In this document: piece after piece, positions 54,279 through 62,831 of the stretch | Layout: every line of letters starts with the position of its first letter | Position numbering within the stretch: the stretch's first letter is position 1 | NCBI GenBank assembly: GCA_002321895.1 | Contig: DCMZ01000002.1 | Location: 58,263 to 122,262, forward strand | DNA: 64,000 nt | Origin: Bdellovibrionaceae bacterium UBA1609 | GTDB taxonomy: Bacteria; Bdellovibrionota; Bdellovibrionia; Bdellovibrionales; UBA1609 | Reading direction: 5' to 3' | Translations under genes and position numbers: made by a program | The notes under the pieces: model-generated | Seen by the model: only the letters and a program-made list of their open reading frames with translations | Databases searched by the model: none | Told to the model about the DNA's origin: nothing

Positions 54279-54898
54279 TTCGAATTAACCTCATAAATAA
54301 TAAAGTGGCAGCGGATGAAGCTGGCGGAGGCCAGGGGATTCTCATTACTAATGACAAGCAAGGTCAGCGTGAGAATATAATCAAGGTCATTCTTATGTTA
54401 ACGGCTGTGGTAGGACTTTATTTTTATGAATCTCATAATATTGATCAGTTGACGGCTCAATTTAAAGCTAAAAAAGCACAAGCTGACAAAGGCGTGGCTG
54501 AGATTAATGAGTTAAGAAAAACGGCAGGAAAAGCTGAGGAAGTTGAGAAAGAAATCAACCAGCTTCAAGAAAAACTCAATATTCTACAGGAGCTGTCTAA
54601 GAAGCGGCTGCGTGAGTTGAAGGCGTTGGATTTTCTTCAGACGATGATTCCAGATGGGGTTTGGTTAAGTAATGTTAGCTATGATGGGCAGGGAGTCCAG
54701 TTTAAAGGATCTGCTCTTAATGATAAAGAAATGGAAGTTTTCGTTTCTGGTCTGAATGAAAGTAGTTATTTTGATGAGGTCGTAGTTTTAAAGCAAACCA
54801 TTGAAAAAACAGATACAGGGTCGATTAAAAAATTTGAAATCTCCACGGTTATGGCCACAGAAGGCCTTCCTGGAATAACGGAAGAAGTAGTAAATTAA
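54275..54898 (+). CDS. pilN: Type IV pilus alignment protein PilN
   Basis: A 207-aa bitopic protein. The N-terminal PilM-binding motif IRINLINNK is followed by one membrane segment (about 43-57), a coiled coil (AGKAEEVEKEINQLQEKLNI) and a ferredoxin-like periplasmic domain. It overlaps pilO by 1 nt (TAATG). Confidence 0.93.
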   Translation: MIRINLINNKVAADEAGGGQGILITNDKQGQRENIIKVILMLTAVVGLYFYESHNIDQLTAQFKAKKAQADKGVAEINELRKTAGKAEEVEKEINQLQEKLNILQELSKKRLRELKALDFLQTMIPDGVWLSNVSYDGQGVQFKGSALNDKEMEVFVSGLNESSYFDEVVVLKQTIEKTDTGSIKKFEISTVMATEGLPGITEEVVN

Positions 54899-55515
54899 TG
54901 GAACAGTTGCAGGACATATTAGATAGACTAGACGTCCCACAGTCGCTGCTTATAGGCCTTGTGATTGCGGCTATCTACTTCTTTATGCCTGGGTGCTATG
55001 ATGATGGTACAGATCTGACTAAGAAAATTAAAGAAGCTAATGCTCAAATTCAGAAGAATATTGAAGATAAAAAAAGAGTTCAGCAGGCCATTGAAACATT
55101 TAAGCGTTTTAAAGAAACTCAAGCCAACTTGGGTTCAAAATTTGATCGACTTATAAAATATATTCCGAATGATTTTAAAACAGTGGAGCAAATGAACATT
55201 ATTTCCTCAGAGGCGAAAGCTGCGGGTGCCTCATTACAGTCATTAACGGATGCTGGAATGGGTAATCGCTATCAATTTTACGAGGAAATTCTAGTTGAAG
55301 TAGCGTTGACGGGCTCTTATTCGCAATTGGTTTTATTTTTGGCTAACCTAACAAATACGAATAAAGTGATGGTGCTTAAGGAAATGCAATTAAATGCTAT
55401 TTCTGTGAACCTGCAAGAGGTTCAAGATCTGGAATCTCTTGCCACTGTTAAATTTACTGGCACATTTATCGGCTACAGATATCGAGATGATAATGAGGAA
55501 GGAAACATGCAATGA
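54898..55515 (+). CDS. pilO: Type IV pilus alignment protein PilO
   Basis: The 205-aa protein has a membrane segment (about 19-35), a coiled coil (about 40-75) and a periplasmic domain with the family strand YEEILVEVALTGSYSQLVLF. It pairs with PilN. It overlaps pilP by 4 nt. Confidence 0.92.
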   Translation: MEQLQDILDRLDVPQSLLIGLVIAAIYFFMPGCYDDGTDLTKKIKEANAQIQKNIEDKKRVQQAIETFKRFKETQANLGSKFDRLIKYIPNDFKTVEQMNIISSEAKAAGASLQSLTDAGMGNRYQFYEEILVEVALTGSYSQLVLFLANLTNTNKVMVLKEMQLNAISVNLQEVQDLESLATVKFTGTFIGYRYRDDNEEGNMQ

Positions 55516-56051
55516 CAAACCTTTTCCTTATTCAAAAATTAGTTATATCTGTTCTAGTTTCGAGTTTTTGTTGGCAGGCTTATGCTCAGGAGCCGCCACC
55601 ACCGCCGCCTCCTCCTCCAGCGCCTCCGGGGGTTGAAGGAGAGCCAGTTGCTGGGGAAGGTGGCGAATCGGTAGATGCGGATTTTGAACTTTTTCTTGAG
55701 CCTTATAACTACGATCCCAGTGGCAGAAGAGATCCATTTTTAAAAATTACAGATTTACAAACACTGCCACAGGCTATTCGGACTGGTGGACAACAAAGGC
55801 CTTTGTTGCCACTAGAGCGGTATGAGCTAAAAGATATTCGGTTGATTGGTATTATTTGGGATACTCAAAATCCCAGAGCGATGTTCATGGACCCAACAAA
55901 TCAAGTTCATATTTTGACAAAAGATCAGAGAATAGGGCGCAATCAAGGATATATCGCAGTGATTCGTGAAAGCGAGTTAGTTGTGGTGGAAACAACAGAA
56001 AAAAACGGTGAGCCGATTTACACCACCAAAGTAATCAGGATTCAAAAATAG
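55512..56051 (+). CDS. pilP: Type IV pilus protein PilP without lipobox
   Basis: A 179-aa periplasmic protein with a signal peptide ending AYA|Q, followed directly by a proline tract (9 Pro in a row) and a conserved PilP domain (about 75-178, YDPSGRRDPFL, LKDIRLIGIIWD). The only Cys near the start follows Phe, so no lipobox is present, unlike Pseudomonas PilP, which is a lipoprotein. It connects PilNO to PilQ. Confidence 0.88.
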   Translation: MTNLFLIQKLVISVLVSSFCWQAYAQEPPPPPPPPPAPPGVEGEPVAGEGGESVDADFELFLEPYNYDPSGRRDPFLKITDLQTLPQAIRTGGQQRPLLPLERYELKDIRLIGIIWDTQNPRAMFMDPTNQVHILTKDQRIGRNQGYIAVIRESELVVVETTEKNGEPIYTTKVIRIQK

Positions 56052-56062
56052 CGAGGTCAAGG

Positions 56063-58180
56063 ATGATTCGTACATTGTTAATACTTTTACTGATTGTAGG
56101 AACTGGCCCTTTGGGGTTAGTGAGTTGCAATAGTTCCGGCGTTGATAGCGAAACCTCAGAGGTGGAAGAGGGGTTGGAAGATAGTGATTTTGAGGATGGT
56201 GATTTTGATGATTCCGACTTCGCGGATTCTGATTTTTCCGAAGATGAAGAGGGGCTAAGTGCCTCTGAAGACGAGCTATCGGCTTTAGAAGATGAGATCT
56301 CTGAATCGGATGATTTGATGTTAGAGGATCCGCCGTCGGCAGTGGCCGGAGATGCGGCAAATCCCCCAGCTGTTTTAATAAATAATATTAGTTTCAAGGC
56401 GAATCAATCCGGTGGGACAGTAGTTGTGGAAACTAGTGAGCCTGCGATTTATACCTCTCGAGTCAATCCCGAAACGAATCAATTTATTCTAGAGATACAA
56501 AACGCCACATTACCCAATAATTTAAAGCGCCCATTTATAACAACTGAGTTTGGAGCGGAATTTAAATCTATAAATGCCTATCAAAATCCAGGTGGTCGTG
56601 TTGCCCGCGTGGTTGTTCAGTTGGGTTCTGGTACAGCTCCTATGGTTCAAGCCGAAGGGAGTAATATACTTATAGTGCCAGTTAAGGCTCTGCAGGAGTC
56701 CGCACCAGATGAGTACATAGCTTTAACTGGTGACAATCAAGCTAACCAAGCTCCTATGGGTCAAAAAGAGCAAGTTGAGTTGGACGAGTTTTCTGAAGGG
56801 GACAAATGGTCTTACGATACGGGAGAAGCGAGTAAAGCAAGAGGCCAAGTATTGGGCGCTAAATCTCTTGCTGAATTTTTGGAGACCAATAATAAATTTT
56901 ACGGACGTAGAATCTCCATTGAAACGACAAAAGATGCGGATATTAGAGATATCATTAAATTTATTTCAGAGCAGTCTGGAGCGAATATGGTGATTTCCCA
57001 AGAGGTTAATGGAACTGTTCAGCTAAAATTGCGGCAGGTGCCTTGGGATCAAGCATTCGTAATTGTATTGAGAACACAAAATCTCGGGTATGTCCGACAA
57101 GGAAATGTAATTCGTATTGCTTCACTGGCTACCCTAGAGTCCGAAGCGGCTCAACGTAAAAAAGTTATCGAGGTGAATCGTGATTTAGAGCCTTTGGTTG
57201 TTAAGGTTGTACCTATCAACTATGCCAAAGCTGGGGAGATGATTGAACAGCTCACTCCTTTTTTAACCAAGGACCGGGGTACGGCTACAGCTGACGACCG
57301 CACGAGTTCATTGATAGTAAAAGACACCGCCGAGAATATTGGTCGTATTGTGAAGGTTGTCCAAGAGTTAGATATTCCGCCAAGCCAAGTTATGATTGAA
57401 TCAAAAGTAATTGAAGCCCAAGAATCATTTACAAGTTCTTTCGGTGTGAACTGGTCGTATAGTGGAGCCACTCACGAAATTTCTCCGGATGGTGGGGTAG
57501 ACGGATTGCCTATTGAATTTGATTCCGCTTTAACAATAGCTCCACTCGGTAGTACAGGAGGTGGGGTTGGAACTCTTAACTTGAGTATTGGGCAATTGGA
57601 CTTTCTTGGAGACCTGGATGCCACTTTAGCCATCGAGGAAAACCAGGGTAATATTAAAGTGGTGGCCTCGCCAAGAATCGTTACTATGAACAATCAAGCG
57701 GGTTCAATCACTCAGTCTGGTGAAGTGCTTTCAACTCAAACAGTAGTTAGCGATGGTGTTTCCACGGACTCCATACGGCGGATACCTTTCTCTTTAACAA
57801 TGAATGTCACACCCCAAGTAACAGCAAATGGTTCTGTAGTAATGCAAATTGATTTAAACCGCTCGTTCCCGGGAGCCCAGGACGATAGCTCAGGAGAGCG
57901 TCCGGTTAACTCCAGATCGGCGACGACAAAAGTAATGGTGGATAATGGGCAAACGGCTGTACTGGGTGGCATATTTCAAAATGATGTGACTCAAGGGGAG
58001 CAGGGTATTCCTGTACTCAAAGATATTCCGGTTCTAGGCTGGCTATTTAAATCTAAAGCCGTGACAAAAATTAAAACTGAGCTATTACTTTTTGTGACTC
58101 CAAATATTCTAGAGATCTCGGATAACCAATTAAATAACAAGGGATCTGTAAAAACATTGGCGGAAGGAATCGAAGAGTAA
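56063..58180 (+). CDS. pilQ: Type IV pilus secretin PilQ, predicted lipoprotein
   Basis: The 705-aa outer-membrane secretin has a signal peptide ending in a good lipobox LVSC (Cys22), then an acidic Ser/Asp/Glu/Phe tract (about 30-95, repeats like DSDF and DGDF), an AMIN-like domain (about 108-215), a secretin/TonB short N-terminal domain (about 275-350, DADIRDIIKFISEQSG), an N1-type domain (VVPINYAKAGEMIEQLTPFL), and the secretin barrel (about 440-690, VPVLGWLF-type end VLKDIPVLGWLFKSK). It forms the pilus exit pore. Confidence 0.95.
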   Translation: MIRTLLILLLIVGTGPLGLVSCNSSGVDSETSEVEEGLEDSDFEDGDFDDSDFADSDFSEDEEGLSASEDELSALEDEISESDDLMLEDPPSAVAGDAANPPAVLINNISFKANQSGGTVVVETSEPAIYTSRVNPETNQFILEIQNATLPNNLKRPFITTEFGAEFKSINAYQNPGGRVARVVVQLGSGTAPMVQAEGSNILIVPVKALQESAPDEYIALTGDNQANQAPMGQKEQVELDEFSEGDKWSYDTGEASKARGQVLGAKSLAEFLETNNKFYGRRISIETTKDADIRDIIKFISEQSGANMVISQEVNGTVQLKLRQVPWDQAFVIVLRTQNLGYVRQGNVIRIASLATLESEAAQRKKVIEVNRDLEPLVVKVVPINYAKAGEMIEQLTPFLTKDRGTATADDRTSSLIVKDTAENIGRIVKVVQELDIPPSQVMIESKVIEAQESFTSSFGVNWSYSGATHEISPDGGVDGLPIEFDSALTIAPLGSTGGGVGTLNLSIGQLDFLGDLDATLAIEENQGNIKVVASPRIVTMNNQAGSITQSGEVLSTQTVVSDGVSTDSIRRIPFSLTMNVTPQVTANGSVVMQIDLNRSFPGAQDDSSGERPVNSRSATTKVMVDNGQTAVLGGIFQNDVTQGEQGIPVLKDIPVLGWLFKSKAVTKIKTELLLFVTPNILEISDNQLNNKGSVKTLAEGIEE

Positions 58181-58201
58181 GGTTTCTTTGATGTCGAAAA
58201 T

Positions 58202-58232
58202 AAAAGCCCACTTTAGAAAGTGGGCTTTTTTA
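58202..58232. terminator. Bidirectional terminator of pilQ and the opposite lipoprotein gene
   Basis: aaagcccacttt / aaagtgggcttt pairs perfectly with a 1-3 nt loop and is T-rich on both ends. It serves both convergent genes. Confidence 0.9.
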
Positions 58233-58742
58233 TTATGGAGCTATAGCTGTAAAATTGAATTCTTTTGTAAAGTTATCCGTTGGAATGCTAGTGGTCGAAT
58301 TGTCGGACACCCAGCCTAAAAGCTCTCCTTCGCAGCGTAGATTTAAATTATCTTCAAAGGGTATGCCTCCCATTATTAAGTCTATATAGCTAGATGAGGC
58401 AGATCCTGATTGTAGTATGAACAAAGAAGGTGACCCTGAGTCAGAAAAAGTGACGTCATCGCAGTCAATGGTAATTGCTTGGATGACCACAGCACTTTCG
58501 GTGCCTGTATTATTGTTGGTGAGTGTAATTCGGGTTTGAAACCAGGCAGCACCAATATCTTGATCGGGATAGCCAGGAGCGAATTGGTCTTCTTCTATTG
58601 CCACATTAAAGACATAAGGTTCTTCTGGCGTGAGCTGTACACTCACATTCTTAGCGATTTCATCTTCAGAATCGTCATTACCGCCACATCCCGTAGCCGC
58701 AAAGATTCCGCATAAAAGTAAAGGTAAGTAGAAATGTTTCAT
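58233..58742 (-). CDS. Putative lipoprotein, unknown function
   Basis: 169 aa with a signal peptide and probable lipobox (ATGC, Cys19), then a Gly/Asp/Glu-rich linker and a beta-rich domain (WFQTRITLTNNNTGTESAVV, LRCEGELLGWV) with two Cys that could form a disulfide. The pattern resembles an immunoglobulin-like fold, but I do not recognise the family. A Shine-Dalgarno sequence (AAGGTGA) lies upstream. Confidence 0.72.
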   Translation of the reverse strand: MKHFYLPLLLCGIFAATGCGGNDDSEDEIAKNVSVQLTPEEPYVFNVAIEEDQFAPGYPDQDIGAAWFQTRITLTNNNTGTESAVVIQAITIDCDDVTFSDSGSPSLFILQSGSASSSYIDLIMGGIPFEDNLNLRCEGELLGWVSDNSTTSIPTDNFTKEFNFTAIAP

Positions 58743-58926
58743 TTTAGGTCACCTTCCTTAGGCTGGTAGCTATAAGTATATGTAAACCATTAGAAAAAGT
58801 GAAATTTTTCTGCATTCCATAAAGGGAAAATTAACAACAGGACAAAGGTCCTGGATGAGCTTTGAAAAACATTTCGCCCTCAAACCAAACTGGTTTCGAG
58901 ATGAAGTGGAAGGATATGGCCTAACA

Positions 58927-58955
58927 TTGCCAATGGCACCAGATCCGAGTATCAA
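58927..58955 (+). promoter_or_regulatory. Promoter of a probable leaderless rarA
   Basis: TTGCCA, 17-nt spacer and TATCAA. The -10 ends 7 nt before the rarA ATG, and no Shine-Dalgarno sequence exists. Confidence 0.5.
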
Positions 58956-58961
58956 ATCGGA

Positions 58962-60278
58962 ATGGATCTATTTGAATTCAACCACGACAAAGAGGCTGAT
59001 GTGAACTCTCTCCCACCGGCGGAGAAGCTGCGTCCGCAGGAGCTAAGGGACTTTCTGTTTACCTCTAGAAGAGTAGAGACTCAGGTACAGTCTCTTCTAA
59101 ATATCATAGAAAAAAAGGGAGTAATACCCAGTTTGATTCTCTGGGGTCCTCCTGGCAGTGGTAAAACCACCTTGGCGCAAATATTATCCAAGCTTACTGG
59201 TGCCACGGAGATTTCCATCAATGCCGTCAGTTCTGGTGCTAAACAGTTAAAGTCATTAGGGGAAGAGGCACATAATCGGAAGATTGTTTATGGTAAACCC
59301 ACGGTGCTTTTCATAGATGAAATCCATCGACTCAACCGAGCCCAACAGGACGTGCTGTTGCCGCATACAGAGAAGGGTGATTTTACCCTAATTGGTGCCA
59401 CCACAGAAAATCCAGGCTATGAAATCAATGCCGCTTTAGCCAGTCGCTGCCGAATCATTCAGTTGGAACGTCATTCAGAAGAGACTCTGGATAAAGTGTT
59501 GCACTCCATGCAGTCCGATAGGGGGCAGACTTTAGAGGGTTTACTCAATGAAGATCAGGTGAATTTGATAAAAGACTTGGCCGACGGCGATGCTCGAAAA
59601 TTTATAAATCTAATGACTTCAATCTTTGATCATCTCATCGAAAATACAAATCCCATTTCAAGTGATGAGCTTGAAAATTTGCTTTCCGACTCTGGAATTC
59701 TTTACGATAAATCGGGAGATCAACATTACAATTGTATTTCGGCCTTTATTAAGTCGATTCGTGGGAGTGACCCGAATGCAGCCATTTATTATTTAGCTAG
59801 GATGCTTCATGGTGGTGAAGATCCTAAGTTCATTGCGCGACGCTTAGTGATTTTGGCCTCCGAAGACATAGGCAATGCTGATCCTAGAGCCCTTTCAGTG
59901 GCTGTGGATGTTTTTAAAGCTGTAGAAGTGATAGGGATGCCTGAATGTAGGATTAACTTGGCTCAGGCGGTGACTTATTTGGCTTCCGCTCCGAAATCAA
60001 ATCGTTCCTACATAGGAATTGATGCGGCGTTGGCGGAGGTGAAAAAATCCGGATCTCTGGATATTCCAGATTCATTGAAGTCGGCACGAAATCATGTTGC
60101 CGAGAAAATGGGTTTTGGTAAGGGATATAAATACTCCCATGATGGGCGAAAGGGTTTCCAGGCCCAAGAGTTTTTACCTAAAGAGATTCGAAACCAAAAG
60201 TTCTACGAAGCTGGAGATCGTGGTTTTGAGAAAAAGATGAAGGAATATCTAGCTTGGATGCGGGACGAGGAAAAGTAA
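58962..60278 (+). CDS. rarA: Replication-associated recombination ATPase RarA/MgsA
   Basis: The 438-aa AAA+ clamp-loader-like ATPase acts at stalled forks. Walker A GPPGSGKTTLAQIL is near residue 62, Walker B LFIDEIHRLNRAQQD, sensor 1 IGATTENPGYEINAALASR, and the RarA C-terminal domain (IKSIRGSDPNAAIYYLARML, EDIGNADPRAL, PEGYKYSHD-like GKGYKYSHD). The N-terminal 35 residues differ from E. coli RarA. Confidence 0.95.
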   Translation: MDLFEFNHDKEADVNSLPPAEKLRPQELRDFLFTSRRVETQVQSLLNIIEKKGVIPSLILWGPPGSGKTTLAQILSKLTGATEISINAVSSGAKQLKSLGEEAHNRKIVYGKPTVLFIDEIHRLNRAQQDVLLPHTEKGDFTLIGATTENPGYEINAALASRCRIIQLERHSEETLDKVLHSMQSDRGQTLEGLLNEDQVNLIKDLADGDARKFINLMTSIFDHLIENTNPISSDELENLLSDSGILYDKSGDQHYNCISAFIKSIRGSDPNAAIYYLARMLHGGEDPKFIARRLVILASEDIGNADPRALSVAVDVFKAVEVIGMPECRINLAQAVTYLASAPKSNRSYIGIDAALAEVKKSGSLDIPDSLKSARNHVAEKMGFGKGYKYSHDGRKGFQAQEFLPKEIRNQKFYEAGDRGFEKKMKEYLAWMRDEEK

Positions 60279-60299
60279 GCGAGTTTCAGGCGTCTACAT

Positions 60300-60713
60300 T
60301 TAGACCTGTTTCCCCTGAGTGCGTTCCCAAACATTTTCCAGTTTTTTGGTTATGATTTGTTCGTTAAAGGGCTTAACTACAAAATCATCTACACCCATTG
60401 CTATGGCTTTCAAAACGTAGTCTTTTTCACTTTCGATAGTGACCATGAGAAATGGGGTGTTCTTTAAGTCATTGTCATTATTCTTTGCATTGAGCAATTC
60501 CAAACCGGTGAGTTCTGGCATGTTCCAATCACATATTATTAAGCCAAAAGGGTCTCCCTCTTGAGAGGCCTTTTTTAATTGAACCAAAGCCTGTTTTCCG
60601 TCTCCACATTGATCTACCTTTTTTAATCCAATTTTTTTCAAAATTTCGGATAGGATATTTCGAATAGTCTTTAGATCATCAACGATTAGAACTCTCGTTT
60701 CAGATGGAAACAT
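60300..60713 (-). CDS. CheY-like single-domain response regulator
   Basis: 137 aa from the ATG at 60713, which has a GAGG Shine-Dalgarno sequence; an in-frame ATG at 60737 lacks one. Receiver features: acidic pair VDD, phospho-acceptor Asp in CDWNMPELTG, Thr of MVTIES, and Lys of VVKPF. No output domain, so it acts by protein contact, as CheY does with a motor. It is transcribed convergently to rarA. The cognate kinase is not in the window. Confidence 0.9.
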   Translation of the reverse strand: MFPSETRVLIVDDLKTIRNILSEILKKIGLKKVDQCGDGKQALVQLKKASQEGDPFGLIICDWNMPELTGLELLNAKNNDNDLKNTPFLMVTIESEKDYVLKAIAMGVDDFVVKPFNEQIITKKLENVWERTQGKQV

Positions 60714-60845
60714 CAATGCCTCGCAGGTTGGATTCATCAGATTAAGACTTATTATATGTTCGAAAGAGTAAGAATGTTAACGAATAATCAAAGGTATTAG
60801 AGTAAGGGCTGGTAAGTCCAAACCCTCTTTTCAACTTAAGTCTGG

Positions 60846-61154
60846 TCAGTAAATGCGATTGGCGCAAACACAGGTGGTTTCGTTATTGTGTGGGCCTACG
60901 GAAATTGAGTGTTTGGTATTAGAGGGAATTGTGATTCGATCCCCTTCTCTCAAGAGTAGTTTGTTGCCGGCAATATTTAACATTAATTCACCTTTAGCAA
61001 CCATTCGGACTTCATCAAAAGGGTGCCTATGGTCAGGTAATCCAGAGTCTTTAGATATAGTCTCAAGAAAAGGCTCCAGTCCTTCTGCGGAAAACATCAT
61101 TTTAATCTGCTCTATTTCTGGAACCATTGGGGCTTGCCATCTAGTAATTATCAT
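60846..61154 (-). CDS. Small cupin-domain protein
   Basis: A 102-aa single cupin. Motif 1 is DHRHPFDEVRMVAKGEL (metal ligands His-His-Glu-type), and motif 2 is REGDRITIPSNTKHSI (His). It likely binds a metal ion; the substrate is unknown. The Shine-Dalgarno sequence GGAGG and the ATGA overlap with a 31-codon ORF upstream indicate coupled translation. Confidence 0.85.
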   Translation of the reverse strand: MIITRWQAPMVPEIEQIKMMFSAEGLEPFLETISKDSGLPDHRHPFDEVRMVAKGELMLNIAGNKLLLREGDRITIPSNTKHSISVGPHNNETTCVCANRIY

Positions 61155-61246
61155 TTTGACTCCTCCATTAGTTCATAACCAAATTTTTTTAAATTGCCTA
61201 CATTAAATTCGTGCCAATGGGAGATTGCCATTTCTTCTGAAGTCAT
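61151..61246 (-). CDS. 31-aa small ORF coupled to the cupin gene
   Basis: The ORF encodes a 31-residue peptide starting MTSEEMAISHWHEF and ending ELMEESK. Its TGA overlaps the cupin ATG, and the cupin Shine-Dalgarno sequence lies inside it. Hydrophilic, with no signal peptide. It could be a real small protein or a leader that sets cupin translation. Confidence 0.45.
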   Translation of the reverse strand: MTSEEMAISHWHEFNVGNLKKFGYELMEESK

Positions 61247-61261
61247 AAGGTCTCTTTTGCG

Positions 61262-61292
61262 CGATCAGGAGGTCCTATAGCACTCCGGATCG
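61262..61292. promoter_or_regulatory. Hairpin in the cupin-operon leader
   Basis: cgatcaggag and ctccggatcg form a 10-bp stem with one A-G mismatch and an 11-nt loop, just upstream of the 31-aa ORF. Confidence 0.35.
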
Positions 61293-62180
61293 GCTTTTAG
61301 GGGTTTTCATATGTAATGCAGGCAAAGCGTTCCAAATAGGCTGGAATCAAGTCAGGGGGGCATTATTTCCATTTAATACCTCCTTGTGGGATCAGATGTT
61401 GGGCAGATTGAAATCACTAGGCCCCCATGAGGTGCTGATTCGGCCTCTCTGTTTGATTTTCTATTTGGTCCCGATGAGGTGAAATCAAAGACTAAAATCA
61501 CTTTTCCAGACGTATCAAACCATTGGGAGCTGATGTGCGGCCTTATAGGTAACATCGATCTTGTTCAGAGGAGGGCCTTGTTCTCACCTCCTTTGTGCTT
61601 TTCTAGGTCTTTATAGAAGTTTGTATTGAGTGATAAAGGTGCTCTTCTGATCCGATCGCATTAATTGAGAGGTAGATGTTTATTCCCGTGGGTGTCGGCT
61701 AAACTTATGAGCTGAACCTATATGGATTCCCTTTTTAGTTTCTGAAACTTTGTGTTGAGACTGTAGCGATGGATAAGGACGCTGTCCTTAAAGGGTTACT
61801 CTCAGTGGAGTTGGGTTTTGGTCCTAAGGGTAAGCTTTAAATCTTTGTGGAATGATTTTACAGCTTTCATTTTAATTTTCGTCGAAGGCATCTAGCCAGT
61901 TGGTGTCAGTTATAAATGTCTTCTTTAGGTGCTAACTCCATTCCTGTTTATTTCTCTAATTTCAATTCAGATGGAAAAGTTTATTTGAGAAGGAAAGGTA
62001 TTAATTTCTCCATTTTTGACAATGAGTTAGCCAGTAATGCTGGCCCTAAATCGAGGCTTTGATGACGGATCTCATTCTTACGCAGGACATAGTGCTAAAA
62101 CTGCTCATCCGGTTAAAGAACCAAGATTCCGGCAACGATAAGCTTTGTAACAAGCCTGTATTATTTTTTTGGGAGACGAA
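61293..62180. other. About 0.9 kb with little coding signal
   Basis: All six frames are broken frequently, and no known structural RNA signature (tmRNA, RNase P, SRP, 6S) is recognised by eye. It contains a perfect 7-bp dyad (taaggac/gtcctta, 61774-61790) and one short open frame (61916-62062). It may be a decayed locus, a regulatory region or an unrecognised RNA. Confidence 0.5.
61916..62062 (+). CDS. Possible 48-aa small ORF
   Basis: An ATG-initiated frame of 48 codons with balanced composition (begins MSSLGANSIPVYF, contains KVYLRRKGINFSIFDNELAS). The Shine-Dalgarno sequence is weak and no family is recognised. It could be a small protein or a remnant of a larger gene. Confidence 0.25.
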   Translation: MSSLGANSIPVYFSNFNSDGKVYLRRKGINFSIFDNELASNAGPKSRL

Positions 62181-62690
62181 GTGGAAGGCAAGCAGATCAC
62201 CGAGACGGAACATAAGCAGATCATCGACAATTACGTGAACTCATGTAGTGGGCTAACCATTGCTTGGTCCACCACCGAGACTTTCAGAATTGAACAGTCG
62301 GCAGACGGTAAAGTCTTAGACATACCTCTTGATTGCATCGAGAAAGTTATTTCTAGAGAAGACTCACAGGGCAATCCATTTGTTCAGCTGAACTTATTGG
62401 ATGATAAAAAGCTTCTTCTTACGGACACGTTGGTGGGCTTTAAACCGATGCCGCGTCCAGGGTTAGATATGCAAAGAATCCCTAAAGTAGTAACTACGCC
62501 CGATCTTATCGGAGTGATTGAAGCTATAGAGGATTCAATATCTTCAAATGTGGCTTACGAAGACATGGAATCTCTTCGGTGTTTGTTTTATTCAGTCATT
62601 GAAGGAGCAGAGCATATTGGTTTTGATCTGCAGGCAGAAAAATTATGGCTGCATCAAATCGTTAGGATCGGTGGACGGGCTACGGCCTAG
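62181..62690 (+). CDS. Conserved-looking hypothetical protein, 169 aa
   Basis: Starts at GTG 62181 with GGGAG at 5-nt spacing; the TTG at 62169 overlaps that site. Soluble, acidic, no signal peptide. The middle is beta-rich (VLDIPLDCIEKVISREDSQG, FVQLNLLDDKKLLLTDTLVG), the end helical. Function not recognised. It stands alone between the poorly coding region and the HiPIP gene. Confidence 0.7.
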   Translation: MEGKQITETEHKQIIDNYVNSCSGLTIAWSTTETFRIEQSADGKVLDIPLDCIEKVISREDSQGNPFVQLNLLDDKKLLLTDTLVGFKPMPRPGLDMQRIPKVVTTPDLIGVIEAIEDSISSNVAYEDMESLRCLFYSVIEGAEHIGFDLQAEKLWLHQIVRIGGRATA

Positions 62691-62831
62691 TCATCCGTCT
62701 TTATTCAAACTCAATCTATAGGCGATTCAGCTTTACTATCGAAAACGGTTGTCAAAGACCTCCATTTCTAGGGGCATAGTCTACACATGTGATATCTTTC
62801 TTAGGTGTTAAATACCTAAAAGGAGATACCT

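Noticed and set aside
55595..55625. Short tandem repeat in pilP DNA
   Set aside because: It only reflects a proline-codon run with mixed codons, not a true DNA repeat.
58855..59004. 49-codon ORF overlapping the start of rarA
   Set aside because: Starts after an AAAGG and runs into rarA in another frame, but has no recognisable features and overlaps the likely rarA promoter; kept only as a note.
61373..61555. 60-aa minus-strand ORF in the poorly coding region
   Set aside because: No Shine-Dalgarno sequence and low-complexity, atypical composition.
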